From NCBI GenBank assembly GCA_963825555.1, contig CAWGTZ010000028.1, positions 1 to 64,000 of the forward strand: 64,000 nt of DNA, written 5' to 3'. Below the pieces are notes generated by a model. That model worked only from the letters and a program-made list of their open reading frames with translations, was not told where the DNA came from and searched no databases. Both the position numbers and the translations under genes were made by a program. Each line of letters begins with the position of its first letter. The stretch's first letter is position 1. Origin of the DNA: JAGVSR01 sp963825555 (lineage in GTDB: Bacteria; Pseudomonadota; Alphaproteobacteria; Rhizobiales; Hyphomicrobiaceae). Below, piece after piece: positions 17,886 through 26,891 of the stretch.

Positions 17886-18184
17886 AGACGCTTACTCTCT
17901 GATCACCCATACCACCGGGCCACCCTAGCTGGCCATAGTTAACAACTCCGTTCAAAACGGGGCAGAATGGTACGTCTTCCCAAACTCACTGTGGATGACG
18001 CAAAAAATGAGCCGCCTTTGGGGGGCGGCTCAGAGGTCAAACAGGGAGGCGTCAAAGAGTGGCCATGCCACTCGGGTCCAGAAATCTGGATGAGCACAAG
18101 CTATCCGGCTTTGGTAAACAATTCGTATTCTGATGTTGCAGGATCGATCGTCGGGCAGAGACGCTGCCATCGCGGCGAAGGAAA
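17886..18184. other. Intergenic region upstream of rcdA
   Basis: About 300 bp between the rcdA start and the DUF1192 stop. It holds the terminator at 18002-18032 and presumably the rcdA promoter. No convincing gene was found. Confidence 0.5.
18002..18032 (-). terminator. Intrinsic terminator after the DUF1192 gene
   Basis: Read leftward, a hairpin with arms TGAGCCGCC and GGCGGCTCA (18008-18032) is followed by six T residues (18007-18002). It ends the DUF1192 transcript before rcdA. Confidence 0.8.
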
Positions 18185-18382
18185 TCATCCCTTTCCGGTG
18201 AACAGCTCCGATGCGGCGGCTTCGTGGGCGCGCTTCCTGACCAGTTCGCCCCTGAGGCGCTCGATCTCCTTCTCGAGCATCTCAACGCGTGCGTGTAACT
18301 CGTCCATCGACAGTTTATCGAGCGGCTCGCCGACCTGATGCGCCGACGACTGCTGCTTTGCTTTAGGTTCGTCCCATTCCAT
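18185..18382 (-). CDS. DUF1192 family protein
   Basis: A 65-residue protein matching the small alphaproteobacterial DUF1192 family. The core LDKLSMDELHARVEMLEKEIERLRGEL is a short coiled coil, preceded by a flexible N-terminus and followed by a charged tail. Function is unknown. It is divergent from the quinone oxidoreductase gene and is followed by its own terminator. Confidence 0.8.
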   Translation of the reverse strand: MEWDEPKAKQQSSAHQVGEPLDKLSMDELHARVEMLEKEIERLRGELVRKRAHEAAASELFTGKG

Positions 18383-18500
18383 TTCACAATCTCCTGGAAG
18401 AGGTTGAGCACGCTCCCCCTTGCACGGGATGATGGCACGCCATACTGCTCACCTCAACCTACAGACCAACTCTCGCGACAGATCGGAACGGACCCTGAAG

Positions 18501-19499
18501 ATGCCAGCCTTGCCCCAAACCATGACCGTCATCGCCGTCAACGGAAAAGGCGGACCGGACGTACTCGTTCCTGAGACGCGCCCGGTGCCCGTACCCGGAG
18601 ACGGCCAGATCCTCGTCAAGGTCGCGGCGGCCGGTGTCAACCGCCCCGACGTGCTTCAGCGCATGGGGCTGTACCCGGCCCCCAAGGGGCACAACGAGTT
18701 GCCGGGCCTCGAAATCGCCGGCGAGGTGGCCTCCGTGGGGGCGGGCGTCACGCGCTTCGAAACCGGCCAGCGCGTCATGTCGCTCGTCAACGGCGGGGGA
18801 TACGCCGAATACTGCCTAGCCGACGAGGGCTCGACGCTGCACGTTCCCGAGGGGATGACGCTTATCGAAGCCGCAGGCCTTCCCGAGACGTTCTTCACCG
18901 TATGGCACAATGTATTCGAGCGCGGCGCGCTCCAAAGCGGCGAATGGTTTCTGATCCATGGCGGCACGAGCGGCATCGGCGTCACCGCTATCCAGCTCGC
19001 CAAGGCCTTCGGTGCCAAGGTCATCACCACGACCGGGTCGGACGAGAAGTGCGCCGCCGCCCGCGATCTTGGAGCTGATCGCGCCATCAACTACCGCACC
19101 GAGGAGTTCCTGGAAGTTGTCAAGGCCGAGACGGGCGGACGCGGCGTGGATGTAATTCTGGACATGGTCGGCGGCGACTATATCGAGCGCAACATCCGCG
19201 CGCTCGCCGATGACGGGCGCCTCGTCTTCATCGGCTTCCAGTCGGGCTCGAAGGCAGACATCGACTTCATGCGCGTGATGCTGAAGCGGCTGACGATCAC
19301 CGGCTCGACGCTGCGCATACGCCCTGCCGAGGTGAAGGCCCACATTGCGCGCAAGGTCGAGGTGGAAGTCCTCCCGCTGCTTGCCGCAGGCGACGTGAAG
19401 ATCCTCGTCGATAGCACGTTCCCGCTCGCTCAGGCCGCAGATGCCCATCGCCGGATCGAGTCCAGCAACCACATCGGCAAGGTCATCCTGACCACCTGA
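18501..19499 (+). CDS. NAD(P)H-quinone oxidoreductase (zeta-crystallin/PIG3 type)
   Basis: A 332-residue zinc-free medium-chain dehydrogenase, likely reducing quinones with NADPH. The GroES-like part (about 1-130) includes GVNRPDVLQRMGLYPAP, and the Rossmann part includes HGGTSGIGVTAIQLAKAFGA. The motifs lack the structural cysteines of zinc ADHs. The PIG3-like signature PAPKG and the C-terminal FPLAQAADAHRRIESSNHIGKVIL agree. ATG 18501 was chosen; the frame opens earlier, at 18420, without homology. A strong terminator lies 51 bp after the stop. Confidence 0.88.
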   Translation: MPALPQTMTVIAVNGKGGPDVLVPETRPVPVPGDGQILVKVAAAGVNRPDVLQRMGLYPAPKGHNELPGLEIAGEVASVGAGVTRFETGQRVMSLVNGGGYAEYCLADEGSTLHVPEGMTLIEAAGLPETFFTVWHNVFERGALQSGEWFLIHGGTSGIGVTAIQLAKAFGAKVITTTGSDEKCAAARDLGADRAINYRTEEFLEVVKAETGGRGVDVILDMVGGDYIERNIRALADDGRLVFIGFQSGSKADIDFMRVMLKRLTITGSTLRIRPAEVKAHIARKVEVEVLPLLAAGDVKILVDSTFPLAQAADAHRRIESSNHIGKVILTT

Positions 19500-19549
19500 C
19501 GGCCGCCACCGCACCTGACGGGGTCAGGTACAGGACTCGGGACAAAGAA

Positions 19550-19582
19550 AAAGAGCCGGAGCAGCGGCTGCTCCGGCTCTTT
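19550..19582 (+). terminator. Intrinsic terminator after the quinone oxidoreductase gene
   Basis: A perfect 15-bp stem (AAAGAGCCGGAGCAG and its complement) with a CGG loop, followed a few bases later by TTTTT. Confidence 0.88.
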
Positions 19583-19937
19583 CCCGTCTTTTTATTGGCT
19601 GGCTCGACGCAGTTGCTCAGACTGCAAGGAACCAGCTGTTTTAAAACGAAAAACACGACAAAAGCCACGACAAGACGCGATGGCCGCGCAGGCACGCGCC
19701 ATCCTTCCCGCACCTCATGCCCCTCCTTTCCTCAAAGGTGCAAGACACGCGGCACTTCTGCCGGTCTATCTGCGTCGTCGAATCCTGTCACGGGGTTGAC
19801 GGCCTCTAACCCGGCTTGCGGGGCGGCCCCAGCCCCCGTAAGACGGTGCGAACGCGGCGCAGACGTGTCAGGGTTGCATCCGCCACAGCCTTGAAACAAC
19901 TTGCGCCTTTGCCAACTCTCGAGGCTCAGCGGCATTC
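19583..19937. other. Intergenic region before aroC
   Basis: About 355 bp after the terminator. Short open frames here have no recognisable domain. It presumably carries the aroC promoter, but I could not identify one with confidence. Confidence 0.5.
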
Positions 19938-21047
19938 ATGTCACACAATACCTTCGGTCATCTCTTCCGCGTCACCACCTGGGGCGAGAGCCATGGCCCG
20001 GCCATCGGGTGTGTGGTGGACGGATGCCCACCCGGGTTGCCCATCACGGCCGAAGAGATCCAAGTCTTTCTCGACAAACGCCGCCCGGGGCAGTCGCGCT
20101 TCGTCACCCAGCGCCAGGAGCCGGACACGGTCGAGATCCTCTCCGGCGTCTTTTCCGACAAAGATGGGCGGCAGGTATCGACCGGCTCGCCCATCTCGCT
20201 TCTGATCCGCAACGTGGATCAGCGCTCGAAGGATTACAGCGACATCGCAGAGAAGTACCGACCCGGACACGCCGACTACACCTATCAGGCGAAGTATGGC
20301 ATCCGCGACTATCGCGGCGGCGGACGCTCATCCGCCCGTGAGACCGCGACGCGCGTCGCCGCCGGTGCCATCGCGCGGCAGGTGCTGGGTTCGGGGATCT
20401 TCGTGCGCGGGGCACTCGTGCAGATGGGCAATGTCAAAATCGACCGCACCCGGTGGAACTGGGACGAGGTCGACAACAACCCGTTCTTCTGCCCCGATCC
20501 TGTCGTCGCGAAGGAATGGGAAAGCTACCTGGACGGCATCCGCAAGGCGGGCTCGTCCATCGGCGCCATCGTGGAAGTGGTGGCAGAGGGCGTACCCGCG
20601 GGATGGGGCGCCCCGCTCTACGGCAAGCTCGACCAGGACATCGCCTCGGCGATGATGTCGATCAATGCGGTTAAGGGCGTCGAGATCGGTGCCGGCATGG
20701 GGGCTGCTGAACTTACCGGCGAGGAGAACGCCGACGAGATGCGCCCCAACGCCATTCCGCACGGACGCCACCATGGCCCCGGCTTCACGTCGAACAACGC
20801 GGGCGGCATTCTGGGCGGTATCTCGTCCGGCCAGCCGATCGTGTGCCGCTTCGCCGTAAAGCCGACCTCGTCGATCCTGACGCCTCGCAAAACCGTCACG
20901 ACCTCGGGTGAAGCCACCGAAATCCTGACCAAGGGCCGACACGATCCTTGCGTGGGCATTCGAGCGGTTCCCGTGGGAGAAGCGATGCTCGCCTGCGTTC
21001 TGGCCGACCACATGCTGCGCCAGCGGGCCCAGTGCGGCGGCAGCTGA
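19938..21047 (+). CDS. aroC: Chorismate synthase
   Basis: Last step of the shikimate pathway: 1,4-elimination of phosphate from EPSP to chorismate, needing reduced FMN. The 369-residue protein has the N-terminal signature TWGESHGPAIGCVVDG, the mid signature YRGGGRSSARETATRVAAGA, and the C-terminal GRHDPCVGIRAVPV. Length and motifs are complete. The gene is monocistronic or cotranscribed with the PQQ dehydrogenase 30 bp downstream, though the two products have no metabolic link. Confidence 0.97.
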   Translation: MSHNTFGHLFRVTTWGESHGPAIGCVVDGCPPGLPITAEEIQVFLDKRRPGQSRFVTQRQEPDTVEILSGVFSDKDGRQVSTGSPISLLIRNVDQRSKDYSDIAEKYRPGHADYTYQAKYGIRDYRGGGRSSARETATRVAAGAIARQVLGSGIFVRGALVQMGNVKIDRTRWNWDEVDNNPFFCPDPVVAKEWESYLDGIRKAGSSIGAIVEVVAEGVPAGWGAPLYGKLDQDIASAMMSINAVKGVEIGAGMGAAELTGEENADEMRPNAIPHGRHHGPGFTSNNAGGILGGISSGQPIVCRFAVKPTSSILTPRKTVTTSGEATEILTKGRHDPCVGIRAVPVGEAMLACVLADHMLRQRAQCGGS

Positions 21048-21077
21048 ACGACAAACCGCACACCCGGGTGATCCGCC

Positions 21078-22895
21078 ATGCGCTCGCCAGAGAAGCTACG
21101 TCTAGTTCTCACGATCGCACTCGCAGTCCTCACGGTGTGCGCTGGACTGCGGCCCCTCTCGGCCGGTGAGGTCGGCGAAGAGCGGCTGCGCGCGGCCGAC
21201 AGCGATCGGGTAAACTGGCTGAGCCATGGGCGCGGGCTCTCCGCGACGCGCTTTTCCCCGCTCACAGGCATCACAACCGAGAATGTGAAGGGGCTCACCC
21301 CCGCCTTCATCTACCAGACGGGAACATCGGCCACCTTCCAGACGACCCCGCTGGTCGCCGACGGCGTGATGTATCTTTCCGCGCCCTTCTCGCACGTGCT
21401 GGCGGTGGATGCGCAAACCGGCAAGGAGATCTGGCGCTACGAACACGTAAGCCAGGCCAAGAAGCTATGCTGCGGACCGGCCAACCGCGGTGTCGCACTC
21501 GGGTATGGCAAAGTCTACGTCGCCACTGTCGATGCGCGGCTCGTGGCCCTGGAACAGAAGTCAGGCAAGCCGGTCTGGGACATCCAGCTTGCCGAAACGG
21601 GCGCGGACACGACGGAGAGCAAGGCCGCACTGGATCCCGCCGATCCGGCCCTCAAAGGCAAGGTGAGCGGATCGACCGGCGTGGGAGCAGCGTCAGCGCC
21701 GCTTGTGATAGATGGCAAGGTCATCGCCGGCATCACAGGTGTGGGTTATGGCCTACATCTCGACAGCGATCGGCCCGGCGCGCCGCTCGGCACAGTCGTG
21801 GGCGTGGCCGGCCGCTATGGACGTCCGGGCTTCATCGCGGCGTTCGACGCCGAGTCCGGCAAGCGCATCTGGCAGTTCGATACGACGCAGGAGGGCTGGG
21901 AAGGTACCTTCAGCCAAACGACGTCGGACGGAATCCAGCTGCCGCGCGACATCGCCTCTGAAAAGGAAGCCTTTCCGCAGCACCGGGATGCCTGGAAGTC
22001 CGGCGGCGGCTCCGTCTGGCATTCGCCAAGCGTCGATCTTGATCTCGGACTGATCTATTTTGGTGTCGGCAATCCGTCGCCACAGGCTGCCGGCGAGACG
22101 CGCCCCGGCGACAACCTCTACACCTCGTCTCTCGTCGCCATCGAGCTGAAGACCGGCAAGTACCGCTGGCACTATCAGCAGGTGCCACACGACTTGTGGG
22201 GCTATGACGTCGCGAGCCCGCCCGCGCTGTTTGACATCGTGCGGGACGGCAAGACGATCCCGGCCGTGGGCCAGGCTTCCAAACTCGGCTGGTACTACGT
22301 GCACGACCGCCGCGACGGAAAATTGATCCTGAAGTCCGAAGCGTTCGTTCCGCAGGAAAACATGTTCTCCGCACCGACGCGCGAAGGCGTCGTCATTTCG
22401 CCGGGAGTTGCCGGCGGATCCAACTGGTCTCCCGCAGCGGTTGATCCGGAAAAGGGCCTCGCCTTCGTCGCTGCGATGCACATTCCCACGCGCTACCAGA
22501 GCGCTCAGATACCTGCGGCGGATGGCAAGCCCGCCGTGACCTACTACACCTTCGAGCCCGACAAGATGAGCCCGACCTGGGGCACGCTCAGCGCCATCGA
22601 CGTCGCGACCGGCGCCATCCGCTGGCAGCAGAAAACAGATGATCCGCTCGTCGGCGGTACGCTCGCCACCGCAGGCGGCCTCGTCTTCACCGGCGAGGGC
22701 AACGGCAATTTCTCAGCCTTCGATAGCCAGACCGGCAAACGCCTGTGGCAATTCAACTGCGGCGCGGGCGTCAATGCGCCACCCATCTCCTACGAGGTCG
22801 GCGGCCGCCAATATGTGGCGGTCGCAGCTGGCGGCAGCAAAATCTGGGGCTATCGACAAGGCGGCGCTGTTGTCGTCTTCACGCTTCCCGATTGA
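21078..22895 (+). CDS. PQQ-dependent alcohol dehydrogenase-like quinoprotein
   Basis: A 605-residue periplasmic quinoprotein. A Sec signal peptide covers about 1-29 (LVLTIALAVLTVCAGLRPLSAG). Repeated beta-propeller blades with W-docking motifs such as TGKEIWRYE, TGKYRWHYQ and TGKRLWQFN follow. The vicinal cysteines in KKLCCGPANRG form the ring typical of the PQQ site, and RPGDNLYTSSLVAIE carries the likely catalytic aspartate. There is no fused cytochrome c domain. Neither a cytochrome partner nor PQQ synthesis genes are in the window. Substrate and calcium-versus-lanthanide use are not assigned. Confidence 0.85.
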   Translation: MRSPEKLRLVLTIALAVLTVCAGLRPLSAGEVGEERLRAADSDRVNWLSHGRGLSATRFSPLTGITTENVKGLTPAFIYQTGTSATFQTTPLVADGVMYLSAPFSHVLAVDAQTGKEIWRYEHVSQAKKLCCGPANRGVALGYGKVYVATVDARLVALEQKSGKPVWDIQLAETGADTTESKAALDPADPALKGKVSGSTGVGAASAPLVIDGKVIAGITGVGYGLHLDSDRPGAPLGTVVGVAGRYGRPGFIAAFDAESGKRIWQFDTTQEGWEGTFSQTTSDGIQLPRDIASEKEAFPQHRDAWKSGGGSVWHSPSVDLDLGLIYFGVGNPSPQAAGETRPGDNLYTSSLVAIELKTGKYRWHYQQVPHDLWGYDVASPPALFDIVRDGKTIPAVGQASKLGWYYVHDRRDGKLILKSEAFVPQENMFSAPTREGVVISPGVAGGSNWSPAAVDPEKGLAFVAAMHIPTRYQSAQIPAADGKPAVTYYTFEPDKMSPTWGTLSAIDVATGAIRWQQKTDDPLVGGTLATAGGLVFTGEGNGNFSAFDSQTGKRLWQFNCGAGVNAPPISYEVGGRQYVAVAAGGSKIWGYRQGGAVVVFTLPD

Positions 22896-22898
22896 ACC

Positions 22899-23558
22899 TC
22901 ATTCGAGCATCAGGTCCGCGAACACAAAGCCGTCACGCGTCACGACCTCGCCGACACGGATGGGCAGCGCACGATCGAACATCGGACCAGCCGCGACGCA
23001 GGTATGAAATTCGCCGTTCTCGCCGCACGGATCGACGCCATCGGGCAGGTCATCGAGAAAGGAACGGTCGAACACACGGCCAGCGAAACTCGCATTGAGC
23101 TGTCTTGGAGCGACAGTCGCCACGTATGTGACCAGGCCGCCATCTATCATCTCTTCGGCCAGGGCCCGTGTCCGTCGGCCCCAGAGAGGAAAGAGCGGCG
23201 TCAGTCCGGTGCCTTGCAGCTTTGCTTCACGATATCGGCGGATATCCTCGAGGAAAAGATCGCCGAAGGCCATGGCCTCAATCCCGGCCGCGGTCTGGTC
23301 AGCGACGAACGCTGCCATGATCCGCTCATAGTCCGCGTTGGAGCATGGCCACGGCAAGGTAAGCACGTGCAGCGGCAATCCTGCAGCCGCGGCCTGCGCT
23401 TCCAGGATCTCCCGGCGCACGCCGTGCATGGCGACCCGGTCGAATGCTTCATTGATCGTGGTGACGAGACCAACGACCTCGACGCCGGGATCATGCCGCA
23501 ACACGTTCAGACACCAGGCACTATCCTTGCCGCTCGACCAGCTGAGAAGTGTCTTCAC
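22899..23558 (-). CDS. PP-loop ATPase of the Dph6/diphthine-ammonia ligase-like family
   Basis: A 219-residue adenine-nucleotide alpha-hydrolase. The PP-loop LSWSSGKDSAWCL lies near the N-terminus, and GDLFLEDIRRYRE and GENGEFHTCV match motifs of the Dph6 group. Bacteria lack diphthamide, so the eukaryotic reaction does not apply and the substrate is unknown. A GTG start at 23558 with GGAGAA 7 bases upstream is preferred to a longer start at 23600. It ends three bases after the PQQ dehydrogenase stop on the opposite strand and is divergent from the sirtuin gene. Confidence 0.78.
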   Translation of the reverse strand: MKTLLSWSSGKDSAWCLNVLRHDPGVEVVGLVTTINEAFDRVAMHGVRREILEAQAAAAGLPLHVLTLPWPCSNADYERIMAAFVADQTAAGIEAMAFGDLFLEDIRRYREAKLQGTGLTPLFPLWGRRTRALAEEMIDGGLVTYVATVAPRQLNASFAGRVFDRSFLDDLPDGVDPCGENGEFHTCVAAGPMFDRALPIRVGEVVTRDGFVFADLMLE

Positions 23559-23671
23559 GCGTTGTTCTCCGAATGTCCCTGCCTGTACCGCCCTGGACAC
23601 GCCTCTCTCGCCAGACGCGCCCAGAGTGTCGTAGCCTGGGGACCGAGAAAAGCAACGGGAGGCTTGAGGGA

Positions 23672-24376
23672 ATGCCGGAATTCGAGCGCATCGTGATCCT
23701 GACAGGGGCCGGAATATCGGCCGAGTCAGGCGTCCCCACTTTTCGCGACAAGGGCGGCATCTGGGCGAAGTACGACTACCGCGAAGTGGCGACCCCGGAA
23801 GGTTTCGAGAAGAACCCGCAGCTCGTACACGAGTTCTACAACATGCGACGCCGGTCCCATCAGTCCGTCACCCCGAACGCGGCGCATTTCGCGCTGGCAC
23901 ACCTGGAGCGCGCGTTTCCCGGCACGGTGACACTCGTCACGCAGAACGTCGATCAGCTGCACGAGCAAGCCGGCTCGAAGAATGTCATCCATATGCACGG
24001 CGAGGCGCTGAAAGCATGGTGCCTCGGCTGCGGCAGCCGCATGCCCTGGACCGAGGACATGTTTCTGGAAACCGCATGCCCAAAATGCGGGGAGACCGGT
24101 ACGCTGCGTCCCGATATCGTGTGGTTCGGCGAGGAGCCCTACCACATGGCCGACATTCTGAAGGAACTGGCGGAAACGGATCTTTTCATATCCATCGGAA
24201 CCAGCGGCAATGTCTACCCGGCGGCCGGGTTTGTGGAAATTGCGGCCGACTACGGCGCACATACGGTGGAGTTGAACCTGGAGCCGTCGGAGGGATGCAC
24301 ACAGTTCGCGGAGGCCATCCACGGGCCTGCTACTGAAATCGTACCCGAATACGTGCGCAAGCTGCTCGACGGCTAG
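23672..24376 (+). CDS. cobB: NAD-dependent protein deacylase, class III sirtuin
   Basis: A 234-residue Sir2 enzyme removing acetyl or succinyl groups from lysines. The NAD site is TGAGISAESGVPTFR at 11-25, QNVDQLH is at 91-97, and the catalytic histidine is His109 in HMHGE. Zinc ligands are Cys117/120 and Cys136/139. Tyr56 and Arg59 in FYNMRR match the Y-x-x-R pair that lets class III sirtuins bind succinyl-lysine. A GGGAGG/GAGGGA ribosome site precedes ATG 23672; an in-frame upstream start at 23549 has no homology. It is cytoplasmic. Confidence 0.93.
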   Translation: MPEFERIVILTGAGISAESGVPTFRDKGGIWAKYDYREVATPEGFEKNPQLVHEFYNMRRRSHQSVTPNAAHFALAHLERAFPGTVTLVTQNVDQLHEQAGSKNVIHMHGEALKAWCLGCGSRMPWTEDMFLETACPKCGETGTLRPDIVWFGEEPYHMADILKELAETDLFISIGTSGNVYPAAGFVEIAADYGAHTVELNLEPSEGCTQFAEAIHGPATEIVPEYVRKLLDG

Positions 24377-24386
24377 AAGACGAGGA

Positions 24387-25613
24387 TCAACGCCGGAAGA
24401 CGGTCACCGCCTCGATGTGGGGGGAATAGATGAACTGGTCGATCGGGACCAGGGGACCCATCTTGAAGCCGGCATCGATCAGCGTGCGCGCATCGCGCGC
24501 GAGCGTCGCCGGGGCGCAGGACACTGCGATGACAACCGGCACCTTCGAGCGTGCAAGGCGCGCCGACTGCTCGGCGGCCCCGGCACGCGGCGGATCGAGT
24601 ACAACCGCATCGAAGCCTTCCAGCTCCTTGGGCGACAGAGGTTCGCGGAAAAGATCGCGGATGCGGGCGTCAATGGGCTTCAGCCCCGTGGTTCGCCGTG
24701 CGGCTGCCTCAAGAACCGCAATCGCCCGGCGGTCACTGTCGAAGGCGGAAACCTGCACTTTCCTGGCCAGCGGGAACGTGAACGTGCCGAGACCCGAGAA
24801 CAGGTCGCCGACACGCTTTGCCTTCTTCGGAAGCGCATCCATCACCAGATCGATCATCAGCCGCTCGGCCTCCGGCACCGCTTGCAGGAACATGGACGGC
24901 GGCACATCGACCTCGACGCCTCCGATCGTCAGCCGCGGCTCGGCGCGAACCACGATCGGATCGCCGGCAACCACGAGCCGCGCCACCCGCGCGGTCTCTG
25001 CGAGTTTCGCCAACTCCGCGCGCTCATCGGGCTTCAGCATCTTGTGCCCATTGTCGAACGCAACATCGAGGCCGGCGTCCACCTTCGTGACCACGAGACG
25101 GCCGCTCGCCCTCTCCGGCATGGCAATCTTTGCCATTGCGCGGAAATGCGACAGGGCATTCACGATGGCCGGATCGAGCAGCAGGCATTCGGACATGTCG
25201 ACGAGGGCGTGCTGTCCTTCCTCGCGAAAGCCGATCAGCACGTCCGCTCCGCGTCGTTCGACACCCAGGAAAGCGCGGCGCCGCGTCTGCAACGGGATTC
25301 GCCGTACCGGCTGCACATCGGCTTCGATCCCGCGGTGGGCGAAGGCCTCGCGCACTGTCGCGTGTTTCCAGTCGAGATAGAGCCGTTCGCTCATGTGCTG
25401 AGCCATGCAGCCGCCGCACTGGCCGAAATGGCGGCAGGGCGGAGCGACGCGATCGGGACTCTCGCTCAGCCGCCGCGTTGCGCCACCCTCCAGAATCTCC
25501 CAGCGCTCACCGGGCAAGGCCCCTGCCACGAACCGGTCGCCCGCTTCGTTGCGCGCGACGCCGTCGCCTTTTGCACCGAGGCGCTCGATGGTGACCTCCT
25601 GCATCTCAACCAT
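24387..25613 (-). CDS. RumA/TrmA-family RNA (uracil-5-)methyltransferase
   Basis: A 408-residue class I methyltransferase that forms 5-methyluridine in rRNA or tRNA. An N-terminal TRAM-like segment (VTIERLGAKGDGVAR) is followed by an iron-sulfur cluster motif, CRHFGQCGGCMAQH. The SAM motif is DLFSGLGTFTFPLA, VVLDPPRAGA is the substrate motif, and AVSCAPATLARD holds the catalytic cysteine. Target position is not evident. The preferred ATG at 25613 overlaps the tlyA stop by 8 bp, so the two are translationally coupled. Confidence 0.9.
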   Translation of the reverse strand: MVEMQEVTIERLGAKGDGVARNEAGDRFVAGALPGERWEILEGGATRRLSESPDRVAPPCRHFGQCGGCMAQHMSERLYLDWKHATVREAFAHRGIEADVQPVRRIPLQTRRRAFLGVERRGADVLIGFREEGQHALVDMSECLLLDPAIVNALSHFRAMAKIAMPERASGRLVVTKVDAGLDVAFDNGHKMLKPDERAELAKLAETARVARLVVAGDPIVVRAEPRLTIGGVEVDVPPSMFLQAVPEAERLMIDLVMDALPKKAKRVGDLFSGLGTFTFPLARKVQVSAFDSDRRAIAVLEAAARRTTGLKPIDARIRDLFREPLSPKELEGFDAVVLDPPRAGAAEQSARLARSKVPVVIAVSCAPATLARDARTLIDAGFKMGPLVPIDQFIYSPHIEAVTVFRR

Positions 25614-26373
25614 TCTGCCGCGCCCCGATGAGGAATTCCACGTTGCCCGATCCCCCCTCGATAGGGGAGGGAATGACTCCGGCAACCGTCCAGCTTGGCG
25701 TGTCAGCGATAAGCCTTTCAATGGCGCCGATCGCGGACTTGCGCGCAGCCTCGTCCTTTACCACGCCGCCCTTGCCTACCGCCGCGGGTCCCACCTCGAA
25801 TTGCGGTTTTACGAGCGCCACCAGCCAGGCGTCCTTGGCTGTCAGCGCCATGAGACCCGGCAGCACCTTGGTGAGTGATATGAAGCTCACGTCAGCGACG
25901 AGAGCCGTTACCGGCTCCCGGACCAAACCGGAATCCAGCAGCCGAACATCCTGCCCCTCGAGCGGAACGACCCCATCCTGCGCCGAAATTCGCGGATGAA
26001 GTTGTCCGTGGCCGACGTCAACCGCGTAAACCTTCGCCGCCCCCCGTTCCAGAAGAACCTCGGTGAAGCCACCCGTTGAGGCCCCTGCGTCGAGCGCCAC
26101 GCGCCCCATCGCTTCGAACCCGAAGTGGTCGAGGGCCGCCTTGAGCTTCAGAGCTCCGCGTGACACGTAGTTCGTCCCAGCCTCCGGAGCGACCGTCAGT
26201 CGCGCCCCATCGAGGATGCCGGCACCAGCTTTGGTTACTACATCGCCATCGACCCGAACGAGGCCGCGCACGATGGCATCCCGTGCCCGCGACCGGGTCG
26301 CGACGAGCCCCTTCTCGACCAACAACTCGTCCAGACGCTTTCTCATGCGCGTGGTGTACGCTATCTTCGCCAC
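25606..26373 (-). CDS. tlyA: TlyA-family rRNA 2'-O-methyltransferase
   Basis: A protein of about 255 residues with an N-terminal S4 RNA-binding domain (RLDELLVEKGLVATRSRARDAI) and an FtsJ-like methyltransferase domain (LDAGASTGGFTEVLLERGA). The likely catalytic tetrad is spread over ALKLKAAL, DVSFISL, VKPQFE and GNVEF. Family members 2'-O-methylate cytidines of 16S/23S rRNA; some were described as haemolysins. A GTG start at 26373 with GGGGGTT upstream is preferred; the ATG at 26346 gives a shorter version. It is followed directly by the RumA-like gene. Confidence 0.88.
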   Translation of the reverse strand: MAKIAYTTRMRKRLDELLVEKGLVATRSRARDAIVRGLVRVDGDVVTKAGAGILDGARLTVAPEAGTNYVSRGALKLKAALDHFGFEAMGRVALDAGASTGGFTEVLLERGAAKVYAVDVGHGQLHPRISAQDGVVPLEGQDVRLLDSGLVREPVTALVADVSFISLTKVLPGLMALTAKDAWLVALVKPQFEVGPAAVGKGGVVKDEAARKSAIGAIERLIADTPSWTVAGVIPSPIEGGSGNVEFLIGARQNG

Positions 26374-26409
26374 CGAGCAACCCCCGTAGCTCTTTGACTG
26401 GAGACCCTG

Positions 26410-26835
26410 ATGAAGATCCATCTTGCCGCAGCCGCCCTTGTCTTGCTTTCGCTCTCAGGCTGCAGCGACAGCGGCCCTACACGTACGCCCGCTCCACCCG
26501 ACGCCAAGGTCTTCTTCGTCGAGCCCGCCGATGGCGCTGAGGTAACCTCACCCGTCACCGTCAAGTTCGGTATCGAGGGCATGGAAGTCGTCCCGGCCGG
26601 GACCGAGAAGGAGCACAGCGGCCATCACCACGTACTGATCGACACCCAGCTCAAGGACTTCGATGCCCCCATGCCGGCGGACGAGAACCATGTCCACTTC
26701 GGAAAGGGCCAGACGGAAGCCCAGATCGAGCTAAAGCCCGGCAAGCATACGCTGCAACTGGTGCTGGGTGACCACAACCACATCCCGCACGATCCCGTCG
26801 TTCAGTCCGACGTGATTACGATCACCGTGAAGTAG
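26410..26835 (+). CDS. DUF4399 lipoprotein
   Basis: A 141-residue exported protein. The lipobox LLSLSGC puts the acylated cysteine at residue 18. The remainder matches the DUF4399 family, with FFVEPADGAEVTSPVTVKFGIEGMEV, the histidine-rich SGHHHVLIDT, NHVHFGKGQTE and LVLGDHNHIPH. The clustered histidines suggest metal binding, but function is unknown. The gene is divergent from tlyA and meets the doxX-type gene at a shared terminator. Confidence 0.82.
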   Translation: MKIHLAAAALVLLSLSGCSDSGPTRTPAPPDAKVFFVEPADGAEVTSPVTVKFGIEGMEVVPAGTEKEHSGHHHVLIDTQLKDFDAPMPADENHVHFGKGQTEAQIELKPGKHTLQLVLGDHNHIPHDPVVQSDVITITVK

Positions 26836-26855
26836 CACGGAAGACAGAGGCACCG

Positions 26856-26891
26856 CCCCGCCTGGCATGACGTGCCTGGCGGGGTTTTTTT
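26856..26891 (+). terminator. Intrinsic terminator between DUF4399 and DoxX genes
   Basis: The stem CCCCGCC..GGCGGGG, with an inner GGCA/TGCC pairing, is followed by seven T residues on the plus strand. It sits in the 56-bp gap between two convergent stops. Confidence 0.9.

Noticed and set aside
21078..22895. Naming the quinoprotein xoxF or mxaF
   Set aside because: The metal-site residues could not be aligned with confidence by eye, and no methanol-oxidation partner genes are present.
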